From assembly GCA_016125075.1 (NCBI GenBank), contig WGMO01000003.1, forward strand, positions 151,090 through 215,089: a stretch of DNA of 64,000 nt, read 5' to 3'. Made by a program: the position numbers and the translations under genes. This DNA is from Terrimonas sp. Its GTDB lineage: Bacteria > Bacteroidota > Bacteroidia > Chitinophagales > Chitinophagaceae. Numbering within the stretch: the first letter of the stretch is position 1; every line of letters starts with the position of its first letter. Of the stretch, positions 45,929-54,251 are shown one piece after another. The notes beneath the pieces are model-generated. The model did no database searches and was not told the origin of the DNA. It saw only the letters and a program-made list of their open reading frames with translations.

Positions 45929-48787
45929 CTAATGAATAAGGACCATGCTTCCTTTTTCTGAACTGGGCAGGCCTCCTGCCAGTTGATACTGGCATTGCCA
46001 GATATAAACACCTGTGTTCTGAGGCTTTCCCTTGTATGTGCCATCCCATCCCATTGCGGGGTTGGTGCTGGTGAAGACGAGGTTCCCCCACCGGTTGTAT
46101 ACAGCAATTTTGAATTGAATCAGGTCGCCATAGGCCCTGACCTTAAATTGATCGTTCAGGCCATCGTTATTCGGTGTAAAAGCAGTGGGAATATAAATCC
46201 CTCTCTTACATTCTTTTTGCCAAACCCGGATTGTATCATAACCCTGGCATCCATTCTGGTCTTTGACGGATAAACTGTAAATACCTGCTGTATTGATATT
46301 GATTTGGGGAGCAGTGGAACCCGTAGACCACAAATATTTACTAAAACTTCTTTCAGGAATGATCGACAGTTGATCATAGCGGCAAATACTATCCATATCC
46401 TGTAAGAAATTGGAGGGGGGATCATGAAAGACCAGGATCTTTACGGAATCGGCTCCCCGGCAATTATTGTTATCGGTAACCAGAACCCAATACTTTCCGA
46501 GGGTATCTGTGGTGAAGTCGGCGGAACGGCTTCCATCCTGCCAAAGGTAACTGGCAAATGAACCTGGATGGAATGTTAAGGCCGAACCCAGGCAAATCCC
46601 TCTGTCTTCGCCGAGATAAGGTTTTGGGTTAGCCATAACCGTAAGTTGGGTGATAATCACCGAATCACAACCCTGTTGAGTCACGAGGGTATCCCGGTAA
46701 GTCCCGGCATCAGTTTGATAGCTGCCGCCGGCATAATAGGATTCTCCTTCACAGATCGAAACGGGGATGGTTGTATATTGCCTCGGATGAACCAGGAGTT
46801 GAATGGTTCGGATGCTGTCACAACCATTACTGGTCTGAAAAGTATCGATGAATGTGCCGGTGGTGGAATACCCCAGAAAACTTTCCCCTTCACAAATAGT
46901 GCCGGACAGCGAAACATACTGCTTCGGGTTGACCCGGAGTTGCAGCGTGCGAATACTGTCACAGCCACCCATACCCGTAAAAGTGTCCGTATAAGTGCCG
47001 GCAGCATCATACCCTTCATAGCTTTCTCCTTCACAAATCGTTGCATTGATAACCGTTTGGATCGGATGCGTGATGGTGAGGTTCAAATTGACTATACTGT
47101 CACATCCCGCAGTATTGGTAAAGGTATCGCGGTAAAATCCGCTGGTATTGTACAACTGGCCGTTCCAGGTATAGTTTTCACAGGCCGTGACAGCAAGCGT
47201 GGTGTCCGTGCCACTGATGCTGAGGTTCAGGGTGATCATACTATCACATCCGGCTGCATTCATCATGGTTTGTACATAAATTCCGGTTGAAGTATAGGTT
47301 TGCCCGTTCAGCTCAAAACTGTTACAGGCCGTTATATCCATGACAGAAGAAGTGGCGCCATCGCAATTGCTCAGTTTGTGTACAAAAGCGTTAATGGAAC
47401 CGGAAGCGGTTAAATAAAAAGTAGGGAAAGCAGGATCGAAATCAACTGTTTCGCTGAAGAATCCTGTCGTGTAAATATGCTCTGCTGCATCCACCGCCAT
47501 ACAGGCCGGAGCATCGGATCCGGCACCGCCAAATACCCTTACCCAGGCCAGGATGCCGGATGGGTCAAACTTTAAAATAAAAACATCATTCTCCCCATTG
47601 GCAGTAAACCGGACAGCACTGGGCCCCGGATCGAAATCAACAGTTGACCGGTAATCACCGGTAAGAAAAATTCCCCCTAACGCTGTAGTGGTAAGATGAT
47701 TACTGTAATCGGATAAAGGACCTCCAAGCTGTTTAGCCCAAATAAAACTTCCCGCGGTACTTAAGTTCAAAAGAAAAACATCGGTACTCCCTTCTGATTG
47801 AAGATTGAATTGGCCGGATCCCGGATCAAAATCGACGGTTCCCGAAAAGTTGCCGGTTACATAAAGGTTTCCGGCCACATGGGCATTGAGCGAGATGCCC
47901 TGGTCATCACCATTATCACCGATCTGTTTTACCCAATTGAAATTGGCGGTGGGATCCAGTTTCAGGATGAATATATCATTACTGCCGTTTGAGCTCAAAG
48001 AAAAAGAATTGATCCCCGGGTCAAAATCGACAACGCCGCTAAAGTATCCGGTCAGGAAAATATTCCCGGATGGATCAATGGATATGGAATGAGCAGCTTC
48101 ATTCATCAGGCCGCCGATTTGTTTTACCCAGGACAAAACATAGTTGCCCGATAATTTCAATACGAAAATATCATTACCCCCTAAAGCTGTAACGGTGCTC
48201 AGGTTAGCGCCAGGATCCATGTCAACCGAATGATCAAAAAGTCCTGTCAGGAATATGTTTCCGGCTGCATCTGTTTCCAGGTCATGAAACTGGAATACAG
48301 TATTGTCCAGGCCATCTATCGATGCTCCGGAGATGAAATTCCCGTTATTATCCAGTTTGCAGATAAACCCGTCAATCCCCATGGAATTGGAAAGGAAGAA
48401 TGAACCCGGACCCGGGTCCAGGTCAATGGTACCGGAGTAGGATCCCGCTAATAATATATCGCCATTGTTGTCAATCTGAAGGGGATCGCCGAAGATTTGA
48501 ACATCATTGATCTGTTTTGCCCATATAAAATTTCCAAACGCATCAGATTTGCTAATAAATAGGGCAGTACCAGTAGGATAGTTGAGGAAAAAATTCCCGG
48601 GACCCGGATCAAAATCAACATTCCCTGAAAAGGTTCCGGCCGTATAAACATTACCGGCTGCATCCAGTTTTACCGATACCCCATTGCTTACCGGCCCATC
48701 AAAATGTTTTGCCCATGAGAACGTAATATTCTGGGAGAAGACCAGAAAATGGGTAAGTAAAAAAACTATGAAAAAGAATGTCCTCAT
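45929..48787 (-). CDS. Large T9SS type B cargo with SBBP-type and CDS-type repeats
   Basis: The protein has 952 residues from ATG 48787 (the ORF track uses an upstream TTG). After the signal peptide come seven repeats of about 55-60 residues, each with a DFDPG-type turn (DFDPGPGNFF, DLDPGPGSFF, DMDPGANLS) and a strand of the form NFIWAKQ, as in SBBP beta-propellers. Five repeats of about 45 residues follow (AGCDSIVNLNLTI, GGCDSIRTLQLRV, QQGCDSVIITQL). Two Ig-like segments and the CHU_C tail (GIYIPTAFTPNNDGLNDQF, YNRWGNLVFTSTNP) end it. The likely role is a surface-displayed adhesin-like protein. It may be co-transcribed with the OmpA gene. Confidence 0.9.
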   Translation of the reverse strand: MRTFFFIVFLLTHFLVFSQNITFSWAKHFDGPVSNGVSVKLDAAGNVYTAGTFSGNVDFDPGPGNFFLNYPTGTALFISKSDAFGNFIWAKQINDVQIFGDPLQIDNNGDILLAGSYSGTIDLDPGPGSFFLSNSMGIDGFICKLDNNGNFISGASIDGLDNTVFQFHDLETDAAGNIFLTGLFDHSVDMDPGANLSTVTALGGNDIFVLKLSGNYVLSWVKQIGGLMNEAAHSISIDPSGNIFLTGYFSGVVDFDPGINSFSLSSNGSNDIFILKLDPTANFNWVKQIGDNGDDQGISLNAHVAGNLYVTGNFSGTVDFDPGSGQFNLQSEGSTDVFLLNLSTAGSFIWAKQLGGPLSDYSNHLTTTALGGIFLTGDYRSTVDFDPGPSAVRFTANGENDVFILKFDPSGILAWVRVFGGAGSDAPACMAVDAAEHIYTTGFFSETVDFDPAFPTFYLTASGSINAFVHKLSNCDGATSSVMDITACNSFELNGQTYTSTGIYVQTMMNAAGCDSMITLNLSISGTDTTLAVTACENYTWNGQLYNTSGFYRDTFTNTAGCDSIVNLNLTITHPIQTVINATICEGESYEGYDAAGTYTDTFTGMGGCDSIRTLQLRVNPKQYVSLSGTICEGESFLGYSTTGTFIDTFQTSNGCDSIRTIQLLVHPRQYTTIPVSICEGESYYAGGSYQTDAGTYRDTLVTQQGCDSVIITQLTVMANPKPYLGEDRGICLGSALTFHPGSFASYLWQDGSRSADFTTDTLGKYWVLVTDNNNCRGADSVKILVFHDPPSNFLQDMDSICRYDQLSIIPERSFSKYLWSTGSTAPQININTAGIYSLSVKDQNGCQGYDTIRVWQKECKRGIYIPTAFTPNNDGLNDQFKVRAYGDLIQFKIAVYNRWGNLVFTSTNPAMGWDGTYKGKPQNTGVYIWQCQYQLAGGLPSSEKGSMVLIH

Positions 48788-49101
48788 GTAGACAATCAAT
48801 GGGGGATGTTTATCACTAAATGTAAGGGTATTGTCAGATTTGAACAGGGTCTGTTTAATGAATATAACTGATTTGTCAGGAAATTAAAAACAGCCATAAA
48901 ATGCATTTTGTTTGACGGGCAAAACCGCCGAAACTGCTAAAGACGGTTGATTTACGGGTAAATCTTTTGGTTTCATGTAAAACAGGCATCTATAAAAATT
49001 ACAAGTCCATTTTGTTCAAAAGCCTGGAAGCAGCCGGCCGGAATCAGGAAGGCAAAAAAAAGCAGCATTTTTTAAATGCTGCTGAAAAATGTTCTATCAA
49101 A
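48788..49101. other. Intergenic region between a type B cargo gene and a CBM48-like gene
   Basis: This 314-bp stretch holds a terminator at its right end (49053-49083). The minus strand has a near-consensus TACATTTAG about 45 bp before ATG 48787. Nothing else was seen. Confidence 0.5.
49053..49083 (-). terminator. Terminator of the CBM48-like gene
   Basis: AGCAGCATTT (49061-49070), loop TTT, AAATGCTGCT (49074-49083): a perfect 10-bp stem. On the minus strand it is followed by a run of eight T. Confidence 0.9.
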
Positions 49102-49401
49102 TTATAAGGAAATGATGCTATTGGTTCCCCCAAAAATATTGGGCTGTAGCCCATCAGCTTCCGGATCATTGATCCACTCCTTTCCATTGATGATATATTT
49201 GAACTCATGTGTTGAATCTTTAGGAAGATTTACATCTGCAGTAAAACTGCCATCTTTTTTCCTGCTCATGATCACAGCATGTTCCCAGTCGCTGTTCAAA
49301 CCGAGTATTTCGATTGTTTCGGCATTCTCAACCTGGAATGAAAATTTCACTTTGCAATAATCCTTGGTTTTGTAATAAGTCTTCTTTACCATTTTTGTCA
49401 T
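49102..49401 (-). CDS. Small CBM48/early-set (AMPK-glycogen-binding-like) domain protein
   Basis: The 99-residue protein is one beta-sandwich of the isoamylase early-set/CBM48 type: KVKFSFQVENAETIEILGLNSDWEHAVIMSRKKDGSFTADVNLP, then EFKYIINGKEWINDPEADGLQPNIFGG. These domains bind alpha-glucans when fused to amylases; a free-standing copy may bind glycogen or serve as an adaptor. ATG 49401 is chosen over ATG 49392 and the earlier ORF-track start. It has a good promoter and its own terminator, so it is a single-gene unit. Confidence 0.85.
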   Translation of the reverse strand: MTKMVKKTYYKTKDYCKVKFSFQVENAETIEILGLNSDWEHAVIMSRKKDGSFTADVNLPKDSTHEFKYIINGKEWINDPEADGLQPNIFGGTNSIISL

Positions 49402-49473
49402 TTTAAGGTTTGAAATAGAGGTCAACACATGGCAGGCAAAAAATGATCCGGTTCGTTATTCCGGGCAAAAATG

Positions 49474-49506
49474 CAAAATTAAGAACATTCGTCTTTTTTG
49501 TTCAAA
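49474..49506 (-). promoter_or_regulatory. Promoter of the CBM48-like gene (-33 and -7)
   Basis: On the minus strand TTTG (49503-49506) is followed after 21 bp by TAATTTTG (49474-49481). This is the best full match in the window to the Bacteroidota TTTG-N19-21-TAnnTTTG promoter. It lies 73 bp before ATG 49401. Confidence 0.7.
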
Positions 49507-49714
49507 GTTGTACACAGACGTGGATAAAAAGCATATTCACCAAATGATGCGGCATTGAAGCTCTAATGAAGATCAGTAGAATAGGGTTCTAAATCTGCAC
49601 TTTAAGAGAAAATTTTGTATCCCCTGGTAACCACCGGGTCAAGATTTTTATGTCGTTCAGCGGCCCGATAAATTCCGGTATTACAAATTGATCTTTCTGC
49701 TCTATTTTCGGAAT

Positions 49715-50188
49715 ATGAAAACGGCAACGGTACAGGAAATAAAACAGGAATTATCCTCCCTGAAACCCAAAGAACTGATTGATCTTTCCCTGCGATTGGC
49801 CAGGTTTAAAAAGGAGAATAAAGAACTCATGACCTTTCTTCTTTTTGAGGCACATGACGAAGCGGGATATGTAGCCGGTATTAAACTGGAGGTAGATGAA
49901 TTATTTACTACCATCAATACCGCGCATTTGTACTTTGCCAAAAAAACAATCCGGAAAATACTGCGGTATATCAACAAATATATCCGGTATACCGGATCAA
50001 AAGAGGTTGAAACGGAACTGCTGATCTATTTCTGTAAAAAATTAAAGGAATCAGGAATACCGTTTGATCAAAACCTTGCTCTGCACAATCTCTATCTCAA
50101 CCAGGTCAGGAAAATTAAAAAATCGATCCAGGGCCTGCACGAAGACATTCAGCATGATTATCGAAAAGAGCTGGCCTTATTGGATTAG
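49715..50188 (+). CDS. Conserved helical hypothetical protein, 157 aa
   Basis: ATG 49715 is chosen (the ORF track starts nine codons earlier). The protein is nearly all helical and basic: QEIKQELSSLKPKELIDLSLRLARFKKENKELMTFLLFEAHDEAGY, then KKTIRKILRYINKYIRYTGSKEVETELLIYFCKKL. No signal peptide or known domain was recognised; the style is that of a conserved Bacteroidota cytoplasmic protein. It ends 39 bp before the Mur-ligase start, and the ligase promoter lies in that gap. Confidence 0.7.
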   Translation: MKTATVQEIKQELSSLKPKELIDLSLRLARFKKENKELMTFLLFEAHDEAGYVAGIKLEVDELFTTINTAHLYFAKKTIRKILRYINKYIRYTGSKEVETELLIYFCKKLKESGIPFDQNLALHNLYLNQVRKIKKSIQGLHEDIQHDYRKELALLD

Positions 50189-50204
50189 TTCTTTGCAGAA
50201 TATT

Positions 50205-50212
50205 TACATTTG
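50205..50212 (+). promoter_or_regulatory. -7 promoter element of the Mur-ligase/hutI unit
   Basis: TACATTTG is an exact TAnnTTTG match, with TTG 22 bp upstream. It overlaps the TTG start given in the ORF track, which therefore cannot be the real start; ATG 50228 is. Confidence 0.6.
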
Positions 50213-50227
50213 CGCAATAACATACCT

Positions 50228-51601
50228 ATGATATCCTCTGTAAATGATTTCCACAAAGTTTTTTTTATTGGGATCGCCGGTACGGGCATGAGCGCTATTG
50301 CACAGTATCTAAAAGGAATTGGCAAGGAGGTGGCTGGCTCTGACCGGTATTTTTCAGTGGAAAGCAAAGGAGAAACCCAGGAAAAACTGGAAGCCCTGGG
50401 TATCCAATGCTGTTTACAGGATGGTTCAGGAATAGCTCCCAGCACCCAACTGGTGGTAGTGTCTACCGCCATTGAAGACACGGTGCCGGATATGCAGCAG
50501 GCTAGGGAATTGAAAATTCCCATTATCCGCCGCAGCGAACTCCTGGCCATGATCGCCACCAGTAAAAAAACCATTGCAGTAGGAGGTACTTCCGGCAAAA
50601 GCACGACCAGTGCCATGATATTTGATATTTTAACGGCAGCCGGTATAGAACCGAGCATCATCAGCGGGGCCGGCCTCGTGAGTATTATCAAAGAAGGTAA
50701 GATCGGGAATGCAAGGGTAGGAAAGGGGGAATGGCTGGTGATTGAAGCCGATGAAAGTGATGGTTCGATCGTACAATACAAACCGGAGATCGGGCTCTTG
50801 CTCAATGTTGATAAGGACCATAAGGACATCAATGTATTAATGGAGATCTTTACGGTTTTTAAGAATAACAGTCAGAACTTCATTGTCAACCAGTCACACC
50901 CGCTGGCCAGTCAGTTGTCTAAGGGTACGGAACATGATTTTTCAATCAATGGTGAAGCTGCCGGAACGCAAGCAGAAGGATTTTCACAAACAGGACTTGA
51001 AATTCATTTTACCATCCAAGATCAGCCTTTTTCGATCAGGGTGGTCGGTCAGCACAATATGGAGAATGCAGCTGCAGCCGTAGCCGTTTGCCGGGAATTG
51101 GGAGTCAGTTTGGCTACCTGTGCCGGAGCTTTGCAAAGTTATGCAGGGATTTACAGACGGCACCAGGTTCTCGGTAAAAAGAAAGGGGTTATGGTGATTG
51201 ATGATTATGCCCATAACCCGGTAAAATGTGCCAAATCCATTGAGGCCTGTCAGCATATTGCCCCCAAGGTCATTGCCTGGTTCCAACCGCATGGCTACGG
51301 ACCTACCCGGTTTCTGAAAGACGATTTCGAAAAGGAGATCGGGGATGTTTTAAGGGAGGAAGATGAAATATGGATGAGCGAAATATTTTATGCTGGCGGT
51401 ACCGCAGAAAAAAACATTTCAGCTGCTGACCTGATCGCTGAAATAAGGGCTGCCGGGAAAAATGCTTTTTTTGTTGAAAAACGGGAAGAATTCCTTGAAA
51501 CGGTAAGACCCCATCTTACGCAGGATTGTGTTCTGCTGTTGATGGGAGCCAGGGATCCTTCTCTGGAATTATTTGCAGCATCTGTTTGGGAAAATCTATA
51601 A
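50228..51601 (+). CDS. MurC-like Mur ligase (UDP-N-acetylmuramate--amino acid ligase family)
   Basis: The 457-residue protein has the three Mur-ligase domains. The N-terminal Rossmann domain has FFIGIAGTGMSAIAQYLKGIGKEVAGSD. The central ATPase domain has GGTSGKSTTSAM, IEADESDGS and NVDKDHKD. The C-terminal domain has VMVIDDYAHNP and WFQPHGYGPTRF. The overall pattern is closest to MurC. The P-loop is GTSGKST instead of the usual GTHGKTT. No other dcw-cluster genes are nearby, so this is probably a paralog or an Mpl-type recycling enzyme. hutI starts 3 bp after it, so the two are almost surely co-transcribed. Confidence 0.82.
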   Translation: MISSVNDFHKVFFIGIAGTGMSAIAQYLKGIGKEVAGSDRYFSVESKGETQEKLEALGIQCCLQDGSGIAPSTQLVVVSTAIEDTVPDMQQARELKIPIIRRSELLAMIATSKKTIAVGGTSGKSTTSAMIFDILTAAGIEPSIISGAGLVSIIKEGKIGNARVGKGEWLVIEADESDGSIVQYKPEIGLLLNVDKDHKDINVLMEIFTVFKNNSQNFIVNQSHPLASQLSKGTEHDFSINGEAAGTQAEGFSQTGLEIHFTIQDQPFSIRVVGQHNMENAAAAVAVCRELGVSLATCAGALQSYAGIYRRHQVLGKKKGVMVIDDYAHNPVKCAKSIEACQHIAPKVIAWFQPHGYGPTRFLKDDFEKEIGDVLREEDEIWMSEIFYAGGTAEKNISAADLIAEIRAAGKNAFFVEKREEFLETVRPHLTQDCVLLLMGARDPSLELFAASVWENL

Positions 51602-51604
51602 TAC

Positions 51605-52843
51605 ATGACAACACTCGTCACCAATATCAGCCAACTGGTCAATGTTCGGGAAACGCCACAGTTGTTGCGGGGTAAAGAATTGAATGATCTGCCCGTGATA
51701 GAAGAGGCTTTCCTCCTGATTGAAGATGGGTTTATTGCCGGTTTTGGAAAAATGGATGCTATTGATCCTGCCAGCCTGAAGATCAGTCACCAGGTTGATG
51801 CCGCAGGGCAATTTGTCCTTCCCTGCTGGTGCGATAGCCATACCCATCTTGTATTTCCTTCCAGCCGGGAAGACGAGTTCCGGGACAAGATTAATGGATT
51901 AAGTTATGCAGCGATTGCGGAGAAGGGTGGTGGTATCCTCAATTCGGCCAAAAAACTTCTAGCAAGTTCTGAAGACAGCTTATTCAACAGTGCCTGGAAA
52001 AGGTTGGAAGAAGTGTCCAAATTGGGGACAGGTGCCATTGAAATCAAGAGTGGTTACGGATTGAGTACGGAAGGCGAGTTAAAGATGCTAAGGGTGATCA
52101 AAAAATTGAAGGAGCGTTCCAATCTGCCCATTAAGGCAACCTTCCTCGGTGCACATGCATACCCCCCGGCATTTAAGGATGACCACGAAGGGTATATCAA
52201 TGAGATCATCAATGAAATGATACCCAGGATCGCTGCTGAACAACTCGCCGATTTTATTGATGTGTTTTGTGAAAAAGGTTTTTTCTCTCCCGAAGAAACT
52301 GAAAAGATTTGCAGGGCCGGTTTGCAATGGGGTCTCCGGCCAAAGATCCACGCCAACCAGCTGCACCTGTCAGGAGGTACCCAGGTGGGGGTGAAACTGA
52401 AAGCTCTTTCTGTCGATCACCTGGAAACGATGGATGAAGCGGCCATACAAGCGCTGGCTGGTTCCGGTACGATCGGAACACTTTTACCAACAGCCGCATT
52501 TTTTTTACGGATGCCCATGCAACCCGCCCGTGCACTGATTGATGCCGGTTGTGCCATCGCTATTGCTTCCGATTTCAACCCGGGTTCATCCCCCAGCGGC
52601 AACATGAATCTGGTGGTGACAATGAGCTGTATACAAATGAAAATGCTGCCCGAAGAAGCCATCAATGCGGCAACGATTAATGGTGCCTGCGCCATGGATC
52701 TTTCTGCAGTTACAGGAAGTATTACTGTCGGCAAAATGGCTAACCTGATTTTTACAAAACCAATCCCTTCGATCGCCTACCTCCCTTATGCATTTGGCAG
52801 TAATCTGATTGATAAAGTGATGATCAGCGGTGGCTGGATTTAG
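51605..52843 (+). CDS. hutI: Imidazolonepropionase
   Basis: HutI hydrolyses 4-imidazolone-5-propionate to N-formimidoyl-L-glutamate, the third step of histidine use. It has 412 residues. The metal site of this amidohydrolase is seen as CDSHTHLVFPSSREDE, His in GAHAYPPAF, His in IHANQLHLSGG and Asp in ASDFNPGSSPSGN. It follows the MurC-like gene by 3 bp and precedes an antiporter gene by 48 bp. Its pathway partners are hutH and hutU near 21-26 kb and ftcD and hutG just downstream. Confidence 0.97.
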   Translation: MTTLVTNISQLVNVRETPQLLRGKELNDLPVIEEAFLLIEDGFIAGFGKMDAIDPASLKISHQVDAAGQFVLPCWCDSHTHLVFPSSREDEFRDKINGLSYAAIAEKGGGILNSAKKLLASSEDSLFNSAWKRLEEVSKLGTGAIEIKSGYGLSTEGELKMLRVIKKLKERSNLPIKATFLGAHAYPPAFKDDHEGYINEIINEMIPRIAAEQLADFIDVFCEKGFFSPEETEKICRAGLQWGLRPKIHANQLHLSGGTQVGVKLKALSVDHLETMDEAAIQALAGSGTIGTLLPTAAFFLRMPMQPARALIDAGCAIAIASDFNPGSSPSGNMNLVVTMSCIQMKMLPEEAINAATINGACAMDLSAVTGSITVGKMANLIFTKPIPSIAYLPYAFGSNLIDKVMISGGWI

Positions 52844-52891
52844 GGCCTATTTAGATTCGACTTCATGCTTTTTATTCTGTAATTTCCCGCC

Positions 52892-54121
52892 ATGAATAAT
52901 ATAGAAGCGGAAGAACTGCTTATTATTTTTTGCAGCCTCGTGGTACTTTCCTATTTGTTTTCCATCATTGGAAAATACCTGCGGCTGCCTTCTGTTCTCC
53001 TGCTCTTATTTACAGGTATGGGCATTCGGGCTATTGCCGACACGTATAATACGGCCATCTTAATCCCTAACAGGATCGTTGAGGCGCTGGGTGTAGTAGG
53101 GCTGATCATGATTGTACTGGAAGCCGGGCTTGACCTTAAGATCGAAAAAGCCAAATTGAAACTGATCCGGAATTCCTTCCTGTCGGCCCTCATCATTTTT
53201 CTGTTATCGGTGGCCTCCTTAACGGCCCTGTTGAATTTCTGGCTGAACGAGGAGAATATCCTGAACTGTATCATTTATGCGATACCGTTATCTATCATCA
53301 GCAGTGCCATCGTTTTACCCAGCCTTCATACCCTGAATAAAAATCAGCAGGAGTTCCTGGTATATGAAGCATCCTTTTCCGACATCATCGGTATCCTGGC
53401 TTTTAATTATTTTATTGCAGAGGAAATCATGACCTGGAAATCGTTTGCTGTGTTCGGAGGCGGTATCCTGGTCTCCATCATCCTGTCCCTGGTGCTGTCA
53501 CTGGTCCTTTTCCTGATCCTGGCAAAAGTGAAACTCAATATCAAGTTCTTCCTGATATTTTCTTTACTGATCCTTTTATATGCAGGGGGGAAGTTGTTAC
53601 ACCTGCCTTCCCTGCTGATCATCATGATCTTTGGTTTACTGATTAATAATTGGGACAAGATGAAATGGGAGCGCCTGACAAGGTATTTTCCGGAATCCCA
53701 GATTTCGCCCCTGCATGAATTATTGCATTCGATCACAGCCGAATCCTCTTTCCTGATCCGTACATTCTTTTTTATCCTTTTTGGGTATTCGATCGACCTG
53801 CATTTGCTGATGCAGGAAGAAGTGATCGCAGTGGGTTTGATCATTGTGTTCTGTTTATTGCTGATCAGGTTCCTGTACCTCCGTTTCTTTGTCAAAACGA
53901 ATGTTTTTCCTGAATTGTTTTTTATGCCGAGAGGTTTGATTACGATCGTGCTTTTCTATAAGATCCCGCAGTCGATGAAACTCCATGATTTTAACGATGG
54001 CATCCTTTTTTTTGTCATCCTTACCACCAGTATCATCATGGCCCTGGGGATGATCTTTTATAAAAAGAAGCCAGATGAGATCGTTGAAGAAAGGCAGTTT
54101 GTTGAATCAGAGATATTCTGA
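52892..54121 (+). CDS. Cation:proton antiporter (Na+/H+ exchanger family)
   Basis: The protein has 409 residues and about 11-12 membrane helices, starting EELLIIFCSLVVLSYLFSIIGKYLRLPSVLLLLFTGMGI. The region IPLSIISSAIVLPSLHTLNKNQQEFLVYEASFSDIIGILAFNYF holds the family core with a helix-breaking Asp. The C-terminus is short and lacks a TrkA or other regulatory domain. The ion (Na+ or K+) cannot be told. Being inside the hut group, it could balance charge or pH during histidine use (inference), or be unrelated. Confidence 0.88.
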   Translation: MNNIEAEELLIIFCSLVVLSYLFSIIGKYLRLPSVLLLLFTGMGIRAIADTYNTAILIPNRIVEALGVVGLIMIVLEAGLDLKIEKAKLKLIRNSFLSALIIFLLSVASLTALLNFWLNEENILNCIIYAIPLSIISSAIVLPSLHTLNKNQQEFLVYEASFSDIIGILAFNYFIAEEIMTWKSFAVFGGGILVSIILSLVLSLVLFLILAKVKLNIKFFLIFSLLILLYAGGKLLHLPSLLIIMIFGLLINNWDKMKWERLTRYFPESQISPLHELLHSITAESSFLIRTFFFILFGYSIDLHLLMQEEVIAVGLIIVFCLLLIRFLYLRFFVKTNVFPELFFMPRGLITIVLFYKIPQSMKLHDFNDGILFFVILTTSIIMALGMIFYKKKPDEIVEERQFVESEIF

Positions 54122-54251
54122 AAAAACACCCTGTACACCGGGAACAACGGATGCTGGGGCTGGTAACATTTAGTGCAGGATATGAACGCATACCTGTATT
54201 CCTGGAAAATATATTCCTTTAGCAATATCTTAGCACTGTAAATTTATTTTC

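Noticed and set aside
46646-47290. 214-codon plus-strand ORF in the repeat region of the T9SS type B gene
   Set aside because: It arises from regular codon patterns of the repeats on the opposite strand.
46600-48700. Recurrent short DNA motifs considered as a CRISPR or minisatellite
   Set aside because: Spacing and reading frame follow protein repeats of 45-60 residues, repeats are diverged, and there are no cas genes.
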